A stretch of DNA of 64,000 bases from Thermomonas aquatica (GTDB lineage Bacteria > Pseudomonadota > Gammaproteobacteria > Xanthomonadales > Xanthomonadaceae): the NCBI RefSeq assembly GCF_006337105.1, contig NZ_CP040871.1, positions 868,001 through 932,000 on the forward strand. Reading direction: 5' to 3'. Below, piece by piece: positions 38,748 through 47,358 of the stretch. A program made the position numbers and the translations under genes. Positions within the stretch are counted from its first letter, which is position 1; every line of letters begins with the position of its first letter. Under the pieces are notes generated by a model. It ran no database searches. It saw only the letters and a program-made list of their open reading frames with translations, and had not been told where the DNA came from.

Positions 38748-39647
38748 ATGAACACGACGACCCCGATCGGCGCGAAAGCCCCCGTCCTGCCCACCCTCCG
38801 CGCCGCCCTGGGCCGCGCCCTGCAATGGCGGCTGTGGCTGCTGTTCGCCGGCGCCAGCCTGTCGTGCGCATTGCTCGCCGGCCTGCCCGTGTGGAACTGG
38901 CTGGCCGGCGTGCTCAACCACTCCGTGCACGTCGATGCCATCGCGGCAGGCCAGGCGCCCGCGTTGCTGCTGGACGCCGTGCTGTCGCACGACGCCCCAA
39001 CCGGCGTCATCGGCGAGAGCAGCCTGATCGCCGCGATCCTGATGCTGCTGCTGTCGCCCCTGCTGGCCGGCGCGGCGGTGGCCGCCGCGCGTTCGCGCAG
39101 CCGGCTCGGCTTCGGCGACCTGTTGCGCGGCGCCATCGCCGAATACGGGCCGATGCTGCGCATGCTCATCTGGTCGATCGTCCCGCTTGGCCTGGCCCTG
39201 CTGGTGACCAGCATGGTCATCGCCGGCAACGAGAAGGCGCACGAGCACGCGATCCTCGCCTCCGAAGTCGCCACCGGCCGCAGCGTCGCGCTCTGGATCG
39301 GCGGCCTGCTGTTCGTGCTGGCCCACGCCAGCCTCGAGGCCGGCCGCGGCTGGCTGGCCGCCGACGCGCGCCTGCGTTCGGCGCTCAAGGCCTGGTGGCG
39401 CGGGCTGAAACTGCTGTGCAAGCGCCCCGTCGCGGTGTTGGCGGTCTACCTGGCCACCACCCTGGCGGGCCTGCTGCTGGTCGCGCTCCTGCTGCTGCTG
39501 CGCCCGCACCTGGGCCATGGCAGCGTGGTCGCGCTGCTGCTCGGCCTGCTGTTGTCCAGCGCGGTCGCGGCCGCGCTGGCGTGGAGCCGGATCGCCCGCC
39601 TGTTCGGCATGCAGGCGCTGGCCGAGGACATCCACGCGCGCCGCTGA
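38748..39647 (+). CDS. Unrecognised polytopic membrane protein
   Basis: Inner-membrane protein of 299 residues with an N-terminal soluble segment and about six hydrophobic helices (about 28-48, 90-112, 140-160, 185-205, 228-250 and 260-285). A conserved-looking basic loop SRSRLGFGDLLRGAI lies between helices two and three. No family is recognised, though the pattern resembles a multi-span protein of the DUF-class paired with a peptidase. It begins eight bases after the M1 peptidase gene and shares its direction, so they are probably made together. Confidence 0.75.
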   Translation: MNTTTPIGAKAPVLPTLRAALGRALQWRLWLLFAGASLSCALLAGLPVWNWLAGVLNHSVHVDAIAAGQAPALLLDAVLSHDAPTGVIGESSLIAAILMLLLSPLLAGAAVAAARSRSRLGFGDLLRGAIAEYGPMLRMLIWSIVPLGLALLVTSMVIAGNEKAHEHAILASEVATGRSVALWIGGLLFVLAHASLEAGRGWLAADARLRSALKAWWRGLKLLCKRPVAVLAVYLATTLAGLLLVALLLLLRPHLGHGSVVALLLGLLLSSAVAAALAWSRIARLFGMQALAEDIHARR

Positions 39648-39722
39648 TCCGGCCGAAGGCGACAAGCGCGGCGGCCCGGATTACCATGCGGGCCGCACAC
39701 GCCGAATGCCGGGGGAGGCGAC

Positions 39723-40388
39723 GTGGCCCTGTTCGATTTCTTCAAGCGCAAGACCAAGCCGCAGCCTGCGCCGGCAGCCGCCAGTCCGGCGCCTGTCGCC
39801 GTGGCGGAACCGCAGGCCGAGCCTGCCCGCGAGGAAATCCCGGACTTCCTGCCCGACGTCGGGCAGGGCGTCGTCCCGGAACACGACGGCCCCGAACGCC
39901 GCAGCCGCTCGCGCCGCAATGCGCGTGCCGGCACCCGGATCCTGGTGATCGACGATTCGCCGACGATCGTGGCGCTGATCAAGCGCATGCTGCAGCAGAA
40001 CCAGTACCAGGTGCTGGAAGCGTTCGACGCGGAAAGCGGGATCGAGATCGCCCGCAACGAAGTGCCCGACCTGATCTTCCTCGACATCGTCCTGCCCGGC
40101 ATGGACGGCTTCAACGCGTTGCGCACCCTGCGCCGCGACCCGGCGACCAAGACCGTGCCGATCATCATGATCAGCGGCAACGCGCAGGCGACCGAACAGT
40201 TCTACGTGCAGCGCATCGGCGCCGACGACTTCATGAAGAAGCCGTTCTCGCGCGCCGAGGTGTTCAACCGGATCGAAGCGCTGCTCGACGAGGACGGCAT
40301 CCCGCGCCACGGCAGCAAGCCCGGCACGCGCGCGCAAGCCGCTGCGGCGAACGAGGCGGCAGCCGCCGCCGCGGCGGACGACGCCTGA
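39723..40388 (+). CDS. Receiver-domain protein (CheY/PilG-like)
   Basis: Protein of 221 residues: an N-terminal membrane-targeting-like or basic segment (MALFDFFKRKTK), a proline/alanine/glutamate-rich linker (about 12-70), then a receiver domain (about 71-190). The acidic pocket is Asp77-Asp78, the phosphorylated Asp121 in IFLDIVLPG, and the conserved Lys173 in FMKKPFS. A short disordered tail ends the protein. No output domain or histidine kinase is encoded nearby. The start is GTG. Single-domain receivers in this group often serve pilus or chemosensory circuits; the partner is not visible here. Confidence 0.85.
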   Translation: MALFDFFKRKTKPQPAPAAASPAPVAVAEPQAEPAREEIPDFLPDVGQGVVPEHDGPERRSRSRRNARAGTRILVIDDSPTIVALIKRMLQQNQYQVLEAFDAESGIEIARNEVPDLIFLDIVLPGMDGFNALRTLRRDPATKTVPIIMISGNAQATEQFYVQRIGADDFMKKPFSRAEVFNRIEALLDEDGIPRHGSKPGTRAQAAAANEAAAAAAADDA

Positions 40389-40415
40389 CCCGACGGAACC
40401 GGGCCGGGCGCCGGC

Positions 40416-42071
40416 TTACTTCTTCCCCGTCGCCACCGGCGCCAGCCGCAGGTCCTGGAAGTCGAAGCTGAAATCGGTCAGCGGCGACACCGGCTGCATG
40501 CGCAGCTCGCGGATCCCGCCGTCGGCATCCAGCGAGAAATTGACGAAGGCATCGGCGTTCAGGCCGCGGTCGCGCCAGCGCACGATGAAGCTGTCGTGCT
40601 GCCAGTGCTCGATGTCGCCCAGCAGCTCGGCGGTCTTGCCGAACTGCATCTCCAGCCCCTTCGCGCCCTGGCGGATGATGACGTCGCCGTACCACGGGTC
40701 GCGATAGGTGCCGGCGTACTTCGCCAGCGGCAGCGAGGGCGTGCTGCCGGCAGCGCGCGCGGCGACATGTTTCTGCCACGAGGTGTCGGCATCCGCCTGC
40801 GATTTCGCATACGAAGCCGCATAGGCCTTCAGCCAGTCGTTGCCTTCGCGACCCAGCATCATGTCCAGCGCGCGGTAGGTCACCGCGTTGAAGGCCACGC
40901 CGAGTTCGGCGCTGGTCAGCACGATCACCCCCAGCTTCCTGCCCGGCACCAGGGTCAGCCGCGAGACCTGCCCCGGCCAGCCGCCGGTATGCCAGACCAG
41001 CCGCTCGCCGCCGTAATCGGACAGGTTCCAGCCCTGCCCGTAACCCATGAGATTCGGCGTCGTCGGCGCCAGTTCCGGCACGCTCGGCTTGCCGACCGGG
41101 ATCGGCGTCAGCATCGTCCACATCTCGCGCTGGCGCTGCTCGGAAAACAGGCGCTTGGCGTTGTCGCCGCTGCCGGCATAGACGCCGCCGGCCAGCTGCA
41201 CGTTCATCCACTTGGCGATGTCGTGCACGCTGGAATACAGGCCGCCGGCGCCGGACACGTTGCGCCAGCTGGTCGTGCCGACCGGCTTCAGGTCCTTGAA
41301 ATCGAAGCGCGCATGGCCGGTCGCCACGTTGTCGCCGGGCTTGAGGTCGTCGCTGTTGTAGCGGGTCTCGGTCATCCCCAGCGGCTGGAAGATGCGGCTG
41401 GACAGGAACTGCTTGAACGGCATGCCGGAGGCTTCCTCCACCACCAGCTGCGCCACGCCGAACAGGATGTTGTCGTAGGCGTACTGTTCGCGGAAACCGC
41501 CGGTCAGCGGCACGTCCTTGAGGCGTTCGGCGACTTCGCGGGTGGAATAGGTCGTGGTCGGCCAGTACAGCAGGTCGCCCGCGCCCAGGCTCAGGCCGCT
41601 GCGGTGCGCCAGCAGGTCGCGGATGCGCATCTCGCGGGTGACGTAGGCATCGCTCATGCGGAACCACGGCAGGTGGTCGATGACGCGGTCCGTGGTTTTC
41701 AGCTTGCCGTCGTCCTGCAGCATGTTCAGCGATGCCGCGGTGAACGCCTTGGTGTTGGAGGCGATGGCGAACATGGTGTGTTCGTCCACCTTCGCCTGCT
41801 TGCCCAGTTCGCGCACGCCGTAACCGCGCTCCAGCACCACCTTGCCGTCCTGCACGATCGCCACCGCGATGCCGGGCACGTCGAACTGCTTGCGCACGGC
41901 TTCGACGAAGGCGTCGAATTCGGCCAGTTGCGGCGCATCCGGCGACATCGCCGCGCGGTCGTCGATCAATACCGGCTTGGCGGGGACGGCCCGCTCCGCC
42001 TGTTGCGCCTGCACCGGCGCGCCGAAGGCGAGCGTGAGTCCCAGGGCGATCGCCAGCGTGCGCATGCGCAT
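40416..42071 (-). CDS. Exported serine hydrolase (beta-lactamase-fold, DUF3471)
   Basis: Periplasmic or secreted serine hydrolase of 551 residues. A signal peptide (about 1-24, APVQAQ) precedes a beta-lactamase/class C-type penicillin-binding domain: Ser105-x-x-Lys108 in IASNTKAF, the YAYDN (YxN) motif near residue 200, and a HTGGWPG (KTG-like) segment near 370. The last 120 residues form a DUF3471-like lipocalin-type beta domain (KYAGTYRDPWYGDV). Members act as D-amino peptidases or esterases. A GAGAGGAAC ribosome-binding site precedes ATG 42071. It is divergent from the DUF72 gene. Confidence 0.88.
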   Translation of the reverse strand: MRMRTLAIALGLTLAFGAPVQAQQAERAVPAKPVLIDDRAAMSPDAPQLAEFDAFVEAVRKQFDVPGIAVAIVQDGKVVLERGYGVRELGKQAKVDEHTMFAIASNTKAFTAASLNMLQDDGKLKTTDRVIDHLPWFRMSDAYVTREMRIRDLLAHRSGLSLGAGDLLYWPTTTYSTREVAERLKDVPLTGGFREQYAYDNILFGVAQLVVEEASGMPFKQFLSSRIFQPLGMTETRYNSDDLKPGDNVATGHARFDFKDLKPVGTTSWRNVSGAGGLYSSVHDIAKWMNVQLAGGVYAGSGDNAKRLFSEQRQREMWTMLTPIPVGKPSVPELAPTTPNLMGYGQGWNLSDYGGERLVWHTGGWPGQVSRLTLVPGRKLGVIVLTSAELGVAFNAVTYRALDMMLGREGNDWLKAYAASYAKSQADADTSWQKHVAARAAGSTPSLPLAKYAGTYRDPWYGDVIIRQGAKGLEMQFGKTAELLGDIEHWQHDSFIVRWRDRGLNADAFVNFSLDADGGIRELRMQPVSPLTDFSFDFQDLRLAPVATGKK

Positions 42072-42149
42072 GTTTTCGTTCCTCTCGTGGAAGCGGCCAG
42101 TATGCCGCCGCGCGCCGGCAGGCGCGATGCGCCATCGGTCATGCCCGGC

Positions 42150-42155
42150 TATCCT
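42150..42155 (+). promoter_or_regulatory. -10-like box for the DUF72 gene
   Basis: TATCCT ends six bases before ATG 42162 and there is no ribosome-binding site, as at several other genes in the window. No clear -35 box. Confidence 0.4.
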
Positions 42156-42161
42156 CGCCGC

Positions 42162-42985
42162 ATGGACATGTTCAACGGCACGGCGGGCGCGACCGACGGC
42201 ATCCGGGTCGGCATCGGCGGCTGGACGTTCGCGCCGTGGCGCGACAACTTCTACCCGAAGGGGCTGGTGCAGCGACGCGAGCTGGAGTTCGCCAGCCGCC
42301 ACGTCACCGCCATCGAGATCAACGGCACCTACTACGGCACGCAGAAGCCGGCGACCTACGCCAAATGGCGCGACGAGGCGCCGGATGGCTTCGTGTTCTC
42401 GGGCAAGGCGCCGATGCGGATCATGCAGTCGAAGTCGCTGGCCAAGACCGGGCCGCAGGTCGAGGACTTCGTCGGCGGGATCGCCGAGCTCGGCGCCAAG
42501 CTGGGCCCGCTGGTCTGGCAGTTCGATGCCGGATTGAAACTCGAACGCGAATCGTTCGGCGCATTCTGCGAATTGTTGCCGCGTGAAGCGAACGGCCATG
42601 CATTGCGCCATGTGCTGGACGTGCGCGATCCCGCCTTCGTCGATGCCGATTTCCTCGCGCTGGCGCGCCGCCATGGCTTCGCCACCGTGTTCACCGATTC
42701 GCCGGAGTACCCGTCCTTCGCCGACCTGACCGCCGATTTCGTGTACGCGCGGCTGATGCGCTCGCGCAGCGGCATCGCCAGCGGCTACCCGAGCGGCGAA
42801 CTCACGGCCTGGGGCAGCGCGCACGACAATGGGCGCGCGGCGGCGAACCCGGCGACCTGCCGAAGATCGGGACGGACGCCACACCGGCGAAACCGCGCGA
42901 GGTGTTCGTCTACTTCATCAGCGCCGCCAAGGAACGCAATCCGGCGGCGGCGATGGCGTTGCTCGAACGATTGCGCGCATCCTGA
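42162..42985 (+). pseudogene. Frameshifted DUF72-family gene
   Basis: The first 216 codons read as a DUF72-family protein (TIM-barrel-like, YecE type), with VGIGGWTFAPWRDNFYP, EINGTYYGTQKPATY, and FVYARLMRSRSG. At 42813-42814 the frame is lost; a one-base deletion restores a good continuation with WARGGEPGDLP and VFVYFISAAKERNPAAA, ending in TGA at 42983-42985. The predicted break point is in the string TGGGGCAGCGC, where one base after TGG is missing. A sequencing or assembly error is possible, as is a true loss. Family members have no known activity. Confidence 0.8.
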
Positions 42986-43072
42986 CCCTGCCACAAGGCA
43001 CATGCCATCCGGCACTTCGCCGGCCGCGACACGCGGGCGAAGCTTGCGCCGCCCCGCATCGACCAGGCCGAC

Positions 43073-44350
43073 ATGCCGCGCAGCTTCCTGACCCGCGCCT
43101 TCAACCTGCAGGACGACGAAGCCCTGCCGGTCGCGGCCGGCTTCGCGATGTTCTTCCTGCTGTTCGCCGGCTATTTCATGCTGCGCCCGGTGCGCGAGAC
43201 GATGGGCATCACCGGCGGCGTCGACAACCTGCACTGGCTGTTCACCGGCACCTTCTTCGCGACGCTGGCGGCGATGCCGCTGTTCGGCTGGATCGCCGCC
43301 AGCGTGCAGCGGCGGCGGATCCTGTACTGGGTGTACGGCGTGTTCGCCGCCAACCTGCTGCTGTTCGCCGCCGGCTTCATCGCCAACCCCGACGACGTCT
43401 GGCTGGCGCGCACGTTCTACATCTGGCTGTCGGTGTTCAACATGATCGCCATCTCGCTGGCGTGGAGCGTGCTGGTCGACCTGTTCGCCGCCGCACAGGC
43501 CAAGCGCGTGTTCGCGCTGATGGCAGCGGGGGCCAGCGCCGGCGGGCTGGCCGGTCCGCTGCTCGGGGTCGCGCTGGTCGGGATCGTCGGCCATGCCGGG
43601 CTGTTGCTGCTGGCCGCGATCCTGCTCATCGGCGCGGCCTTCGCCGCGCGCGCGATCCAGCACTGGCGCGACGCGCATCCGCTGCACGCGGAGGAAGCCC
43701 CGCAACGCGCACGGCCGCTGGGCGGCAATCCGTTCGAGGGCATGACCGACGTGCTGCGCTCGCCGTACATGCTCGGCATCGCCCTGTTCGTGGTGCTGTT
43801 GGCCAGCGCCAACACCTTCCTCTACATCGAACAGGCGCGGCTGGTCGAAGCGGCGTTCCCGGACAAGGCCGCGCAGACCCGGGTGTTCGGCCTGATCGAC
43901 GCCACGGTGCAGGCGCTCGCCATCCTCTCGCAGCTGTTCATTACCGGCCGGGTGGCGCAGAAGCTCGGCATCGGCGTGCTGCTGGCGGCGGTGCCGCTGC
44001 TGATCGCGCTCGGTTTCGTGTGGCTGGCGCTGGTGCCGAGCTTCGGCGTGTTCGTGGCGGTGATGATCCTGCGCCGCGCCGGCGAGTACGGCTTCATGCG
44101 CCCCGGCCGCGAAATGCTGTGGACCGCGGTCACCGACAGCGCCAAGTACAAGGCGAAGAACTTCACCGACAGCGTGGTCTATCGCGCCGGCGACATGGCC
44201 AGTGCGTGGGTGAAGAGCGGCGTGGACGCGCTGGCCGCGACCCCCGCGCTGGCGATGCTGGTCGGCGCCGGCGTGGGCGTGGCGTGGGCGGCGAACGGCT
44301 ACCTGCTGGCGCGCGCGCAGGCGCGGATCGAGGCCGGCGAGGCGCGCTAG
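43073..44350 (+). CDS. NTP/NDP-exchange-like (ADP/ATP translocase family) transporter
   Basis: Membrane transporter of 425 residues with twelve hydrophobic segments. The motif FFLLFAGYFMLRPVRETMGI (about 23-42), the GTFFATLAAMPLFGW segment, and the basic loop VQRRRILYWVYG are typical of a family related to the ADP/ATP translocases of rickettsiae and chloroplasts, but free-living bacteria also have diverged members whose substrates are unknown. Another conserved segment reads GEYGFMRPGREMLWTAV in the second half. The stop shares CTAG with the convergent TfoX-like gene. I would not infer ATP uptake. Confidence 0.75.
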   Translation: MPRSFLTRAFNLQDDEALPVAAGFAMFFLLFAGYFMLRPVRETMGITGGVDNLHWLFTGTFFATLAAMPLFGWIAASVQRRRILYWVYGVFAANLLLFAAGFIANPDDVWLARTFYIWLSVFNMIAISLAWSVLVDLFAAAQAKRVFALMAAGASAGGLAGPLLGVALVGIVGHAGLLLLAAILLIGAAFAARAIQHWRDAHPLHAEEAPQRARPLGGNPFEGMTDVLRSPYMLGIALFVVLLASANTFLYIEQARLVEAAFPDKAAQTRVFGLIDATVQALAILSQLFITGRVAQKLGIGVLLAAVPLLIALGFVWLALVPSFGVFVAVMILRRAGEYGFMRPGREMLWTAVTDSAKYKAKNFTDSVVYRAGDMASAWVKSGVDALAATPALAMLVGAGVGVAWAANGYLLARAQARIEAGEAR

Positions 44351-44736
44351 CCGCGCGTTTTCTTCACCGCCTTCTTCGCCGCCTTTTTCGCGGCCGCCTT
44401 CTTCGGTTTCGGCTTCGGCTTGCGCAAGGCCGCCTCCCACGCACGCTGCGCCCATGGCCGGAACTCCTGCGGCGAATCCAGCGCATCTTCCGGCACCGAC
44501 CAGTAGCTCATCGGCACCGCCTTGCCCTTCGCTTCGTACACGAAGGGCTCGCAGCCCGCGGCCTCGAACGCGGCGCGGGTTTCCGCGTCCACCTTCAGGT
44601 AGATCGCCTCGTCGATCACGATGGCGACGATCACGCCGTCACGGTACACGCCATGCCCGCCGAACATCGCCCGGGTGGTCACCGCGGCGAACGCGGAGAA
44701 CAGGTCGTGCAGGTAGTCGAGGTATTCGCGGCTCAT
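44347..44736 (-). CDS. TfoX N-terminal-domain protein with lysine-rich tail
   Basis: Protein of 129 residues. The TfoX/Sxy N-terminal fold is shown by DLFSAFAAVTTRAMFGGHGVYRDG (two parts), AIYLKVDAET and the PMSYWSVPEDAL segment. Full TfoX proteins also have a helix-hairpin C-terminal domain, absent here; instead the last 25 residues are almost all Lys, Ala and Pro, like a histone H1 tail. This could bind DNA or polyanions. A link with competence is not supported: Xanthomonadaceae TfoX-N proteins are uncharacterised. The stop codon overlaps that of the convergent transporter gene. Confidence 0.82.
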   Translation of the reverse strand: MSREYLDYLHDLFSAFAAVTTRAMFGGHGVYRDGVIVAIVIDEAIYLKVDAETRAAFEAAGCEPFVYEAKGKAVPMSYWSVPEDALDSPQEFRPWAQRAWEAALRKPKPKPKKAAAKKAAKKAVKKTRG

Positions 44737-44756
44737 GCGGCGGCTCCTTGGCAGGC

Positions 44757-44762
44757 GATAAT
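44757..44762 (+). promoter_or_regulatory. -10-like box for the EamA gene
   Basis: GATAAT ends six bases before ATG 44769. The spacer is GCGCGC, as at the S4-protein gene. No ribosome-binding site and no clear -35 box. Confidence 0.4.
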
Positions 44763-44768
44763 GCGCGC

Positions 44769-45725
44769 ATGTCCGATGCCAACACCACCCGCGCCCTCTG
44801 GCAGATCCACCTGTGCGTGCTGCTGTGGGGCTTCACCGCGATCCTGGGCAAGCTGATCACCCTGCCCGCGTTGCCGCTGGTGTGGTGGCGGATGCTGATC
44901 GTGATCGTCGCGCTGGCGCTGCTGCCGCGCGTGTGGCGCGGGATCCGGGCGATGCCGGCGCGCACGCGCTGGGCCTATGCCGGGATCGGCGCGTTGGTCG
45001 CGCTGCACTGGCTCACGTTCTATGGCGCGATCAAGTTGTCGAACGCCTCGGTCGCCGCCACCTGCATCGCCTTCGCCACGCCGATGACCGCGCTGGTGGA
45101 GCCGCTGCTGACCCGGCAGAAATTCCAGCCGCGCGACCTGCTGCTCGGCGTGGCCTCGCTGCCCGGGATCTGGCTGGTGGTCGGCGGGGTGCCGGCGGGC
45201 ATGCACGCGGGGATCGTCGCCGGCGTGGCCTCGGCGCTGCTGGTGGCGCTGTTCGGCACCCTCAACAAGCGCATGGTCGATGGCGGCGATCCGCTGACGG
45301 TGACCGCGCTGGAACTCGGTGCGGGCACGTTGACCCTGACCCTGCTCGCACCGCTGATGCCGGTCCTGGTGCCCGCCTTCGCCGGCCCGCTGCTGGTGCT
45401 GCCGTCGGCGATCGACGGCTTCTGGCTGGTGCTGCTGGCGCTGGCCTGCACCCTGTTCCCGTTCGCGCTGTGCCTGGTCGCGCTGCGCCACCTGAGCGCG
45501 TTCACCGCGCAGTTGTCGGTGAACCTGGAGCCGATCTACGCCATCGTGCTGGCGGCGGTCATCTTCGGCGAGCAGCAGGAACTCAGCCCGAAGTTCTACC
45601 TCGGCGTGGCGATCATCCTCGGCGTGGTGTTCGCCCAGGGCCTGCTGGCCGGCCGGGGCAAGCAGCAACACCCGGAACACGCCGAACTGCTGGGCGTGAG
45701 CGAATCCAAGCAGGTTGCTGACTGA
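44769..45725 (+). CDS. EamA-family (DMT) transporter
   Basis: Ten-helix drug/metabolite-type transporter of 318 residues. The first half begins with LCVLLWGFTAILGKLI and has AALVALHWLTFYGAIKLSNASVAAT, and the second has the matching LRHLSAFTAQLSVNLEPIYAIVLAAVIFGE segment, so the two EamA repeats are both seen. Substrates of this family range over amino acids, purines and drugs and cannot be inferred. The start at 44769 is chosen from the leaderless-type promoter spacing. It is divergent from the TfoX-like gene and stands before gspA. Confidence 0.9.
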   Translation: MSDANTTRALWQIHLCVLLWGFTAILGKLITLPALPLVWWRMLIVIVALALLPRVWRGIRAMPARTRWAYAGIGALVALHWLTFYGAIKLSNASVAATCIAFATPMTALVEPLLTRQKFQPRDLLLGVASLPGIWLVVGGVPAGMHAGIVAGVASALLVALFGTLNKRMVDGGDPLTVTALELGAGTLTLTLLAPLMPVLVPAFAGPLLVLPSAIDGFWLVLLALACTLFPFALCLVALRHLSAFTAQLSVNLEPIYAIVLAAVIFGEQQELSPKFYLGVAIILGVVFAQGLLAGRGKQQHPEHAELLGVSESKQVAD

Positions 45726-45753
45726 TCCGCGCCGGCATGGCAGGCTAGCGCGC

Positions 45754-47355
45754 ATGTATCTCAGCTACTACGGCCTGCACGAGCCGCCGTTCTCGATCAC
45801 CCCGGATCCGCGCTTCGTGCACCTCAGCGAACGCCACCGCGATGCGTTGGCGCACCTGCTGTTCGGCATCGACAAGGGCGGCGGCGGCGGTTTCGTCCAG
45901 CTCACCGGCGAGGTCGGCACCGGCAAGACCACGCTCAGCCGGCTGCTGCTGGAGCAGTTGCCGGAGGACGCGCGGATCGCGCTGGTGCTCAACCCGCGGC
46001 AGAACGCGGTCGAACTGCTGGAGACGATCGGCGAAGAACTGCACATCGACATCGAAGGCAGGCGCGGTTCGAGCAAGTCGCTGGTCGATGCGCTCAATGC
46101 CCACCTGCTCGATGCCTATGCGAAGGGATTGCGCGTCGTCCTGCTGATCGACGAGGCGCAGAACCTGCCGGCCGACGCGCTGGAACAGGTGCGCCTGCTC
46201 ACCAACCTGGAAACCGACACCCAGAAACTGCTGCAGATCCTGCTGCTCGGCCAGCCGGAACTGCGCGAGATGGTGGCCCGGCCGGAACTGCGCCAGCTGG
46301 CCCAGCGCATCACCGCGCGCTACCACCTGACCCCGCTCGACGCCAAGGAAACCGGCGAATACCTGCGCCACCGCTGGCGCGTGGCCGGCGGACAGAAGTT
46401 CCCGTTCGAGGCGAAGGCGGTGCAGCGCATGCACCAGCGTTCCGGCGGGGTGCCGCGCCTGCTCAACGTGATCGCCGAGCGCGCCCTGCTCGCCGGCTAT
46501 GCGCGCGATGCCGCCGCGATCGACGCCAGGCTGGTCGAAGCCGCGGCCGATGAAGTCTTGCCGCCCGCCGCCGCGCGGCGCTGGTGGCCGTGGCTGGCCG
46601 CGGCCGCGGGCATCGCCGCGATCGCACTGGCGGCGATGCAGTGGCGCGCGGCGCCTCCCGCACCGAGCTTGCCCGTCGCCAGCGCGACGGCCGCGGCGCA
46701 GCCATCATCGGCCAAGCCCGCCAGCGCGCGCATCGAAACACTCGACGCCGGCGCCTTGACCCAATTGCTGGGCGCCACCGGCGATACCCCGCTGCCCGCA
46801 TGGCAGGCATTGCTCGCGCTGTGGAAGCTGCCCGCGGACAGCATCACCGTCGATCCCGCCGGCCCGTGCACCGCAGCCGCGCAAACCGACGTGCACTGCG
46901 TGCAGGGACGCGCCTCGCTGACCACCTTGCTGGCGCTGGACCGGCCGCAGCTGCTGCGCCTGCAGGACGGCGGCGCCAGTGCCTGGGCGCTGCTGCTGGG
47001 CGCGGATCCGCGCAAGGTGCGCCTGCGCATCGGCACACGCACGTTCGACCTCGACCGCATGCTGCTGCAATCGCGCTGGAACGGCGATTACGCCGGCCTG
47101 TGGCGCGGGCCGGCAGCCCTCTCCGCCCCGCTGCGGCTCGACCAGTCCGGCCCGGCGGTGGACTGGCTGCGGCGGCAACTGTCGCCCACCGGCAATGCCG
47201 CGCCGGGCACGCCCTACGATGCCGCGCTGCGCGCCCAGGTGACCAACCTGCAAGCGGCGCGCGGCCTGCCGGCGGACGGCATCGCCGGCCCGCTCACCCT
47301 GATGGCGCTGGCCGACGAGCCGCCCGGCCCGCGCCTGCTGCGCGTACTGGACTGA
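45754..47355 (+). CDS. gspA: GspA/ExeA-type ATPase with peptidoglycan-binding domain
   Basis: AAA+ protein of 533 residues that with GspB helps the type II secretion secretin pass the cell wall. The N-terminal AAA module has Walker A GEVGTGKTT (52-60), Walker B LLIDEAQ, and an arginine sensor region; a transmembrane helix follows at about 275-298. The periplasmic part ends with a peptidoglycan-binding module (VDWLRRQLSPTG and LPADGIAGPLTLMAL). In the ExeA family this domain binds peptidoglycan. The other secretion genes (gspC-O) are not here, so the pair is separate from the main cluster. gspB follows after three bases. Confidence 0.9.
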   Translation: MYLSYYGLHEPPFSITPDPRFVHLSERHRDALAHLLFGIDKGGGGGFVQLTGEVGTGKTTLSRLLLEQLPEDARIALVLNPRQNAVELLETIGEELHIDIEGRRGSSKSLVDALNAHLLDAYAKGLRVVLLIDEAQNLPADALEQVRLLTNLETDTQKLLQILLLGQPELREMVARPELRQLAQRITARYHLTPLDAKETGEYLRHRWRVAGGQKFPFEAKAVQRMHQRSGGVPRLLNVIAERALLAGYARDAAAIDARLVEAAADEVLPPAAARRWWPWLAAAAGIAAIALAAMQWRAAPPAPSLPVASATAAAQPSSAKPASARIETLDAGALTQLLGATGDTPLPAWQALLALWKLPADSITVDPAGPCTAAAQTDVHCVQGRASLTTLLALDRPQLLRLQDGGASAWALLLGADPRKVRLRIGTRTFDLDRMLLQSRWNGDYAGLWRGPAALSAPLRLDQSGPAVDWLRRQLSPTGNAAPGTPYDAALRAQVTNLQAARGLPADGIAGPLTLMALADEPPGPRLLRVLD

Positions 47356-47358
47356 ACG

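Noticed and set aside
45741..45747. Leaderless-type box before gspA (CAGGCTA)
   Set aside because: The match to TAnnnT is poor at the exact six-base spacing, so I did not list it with the others.
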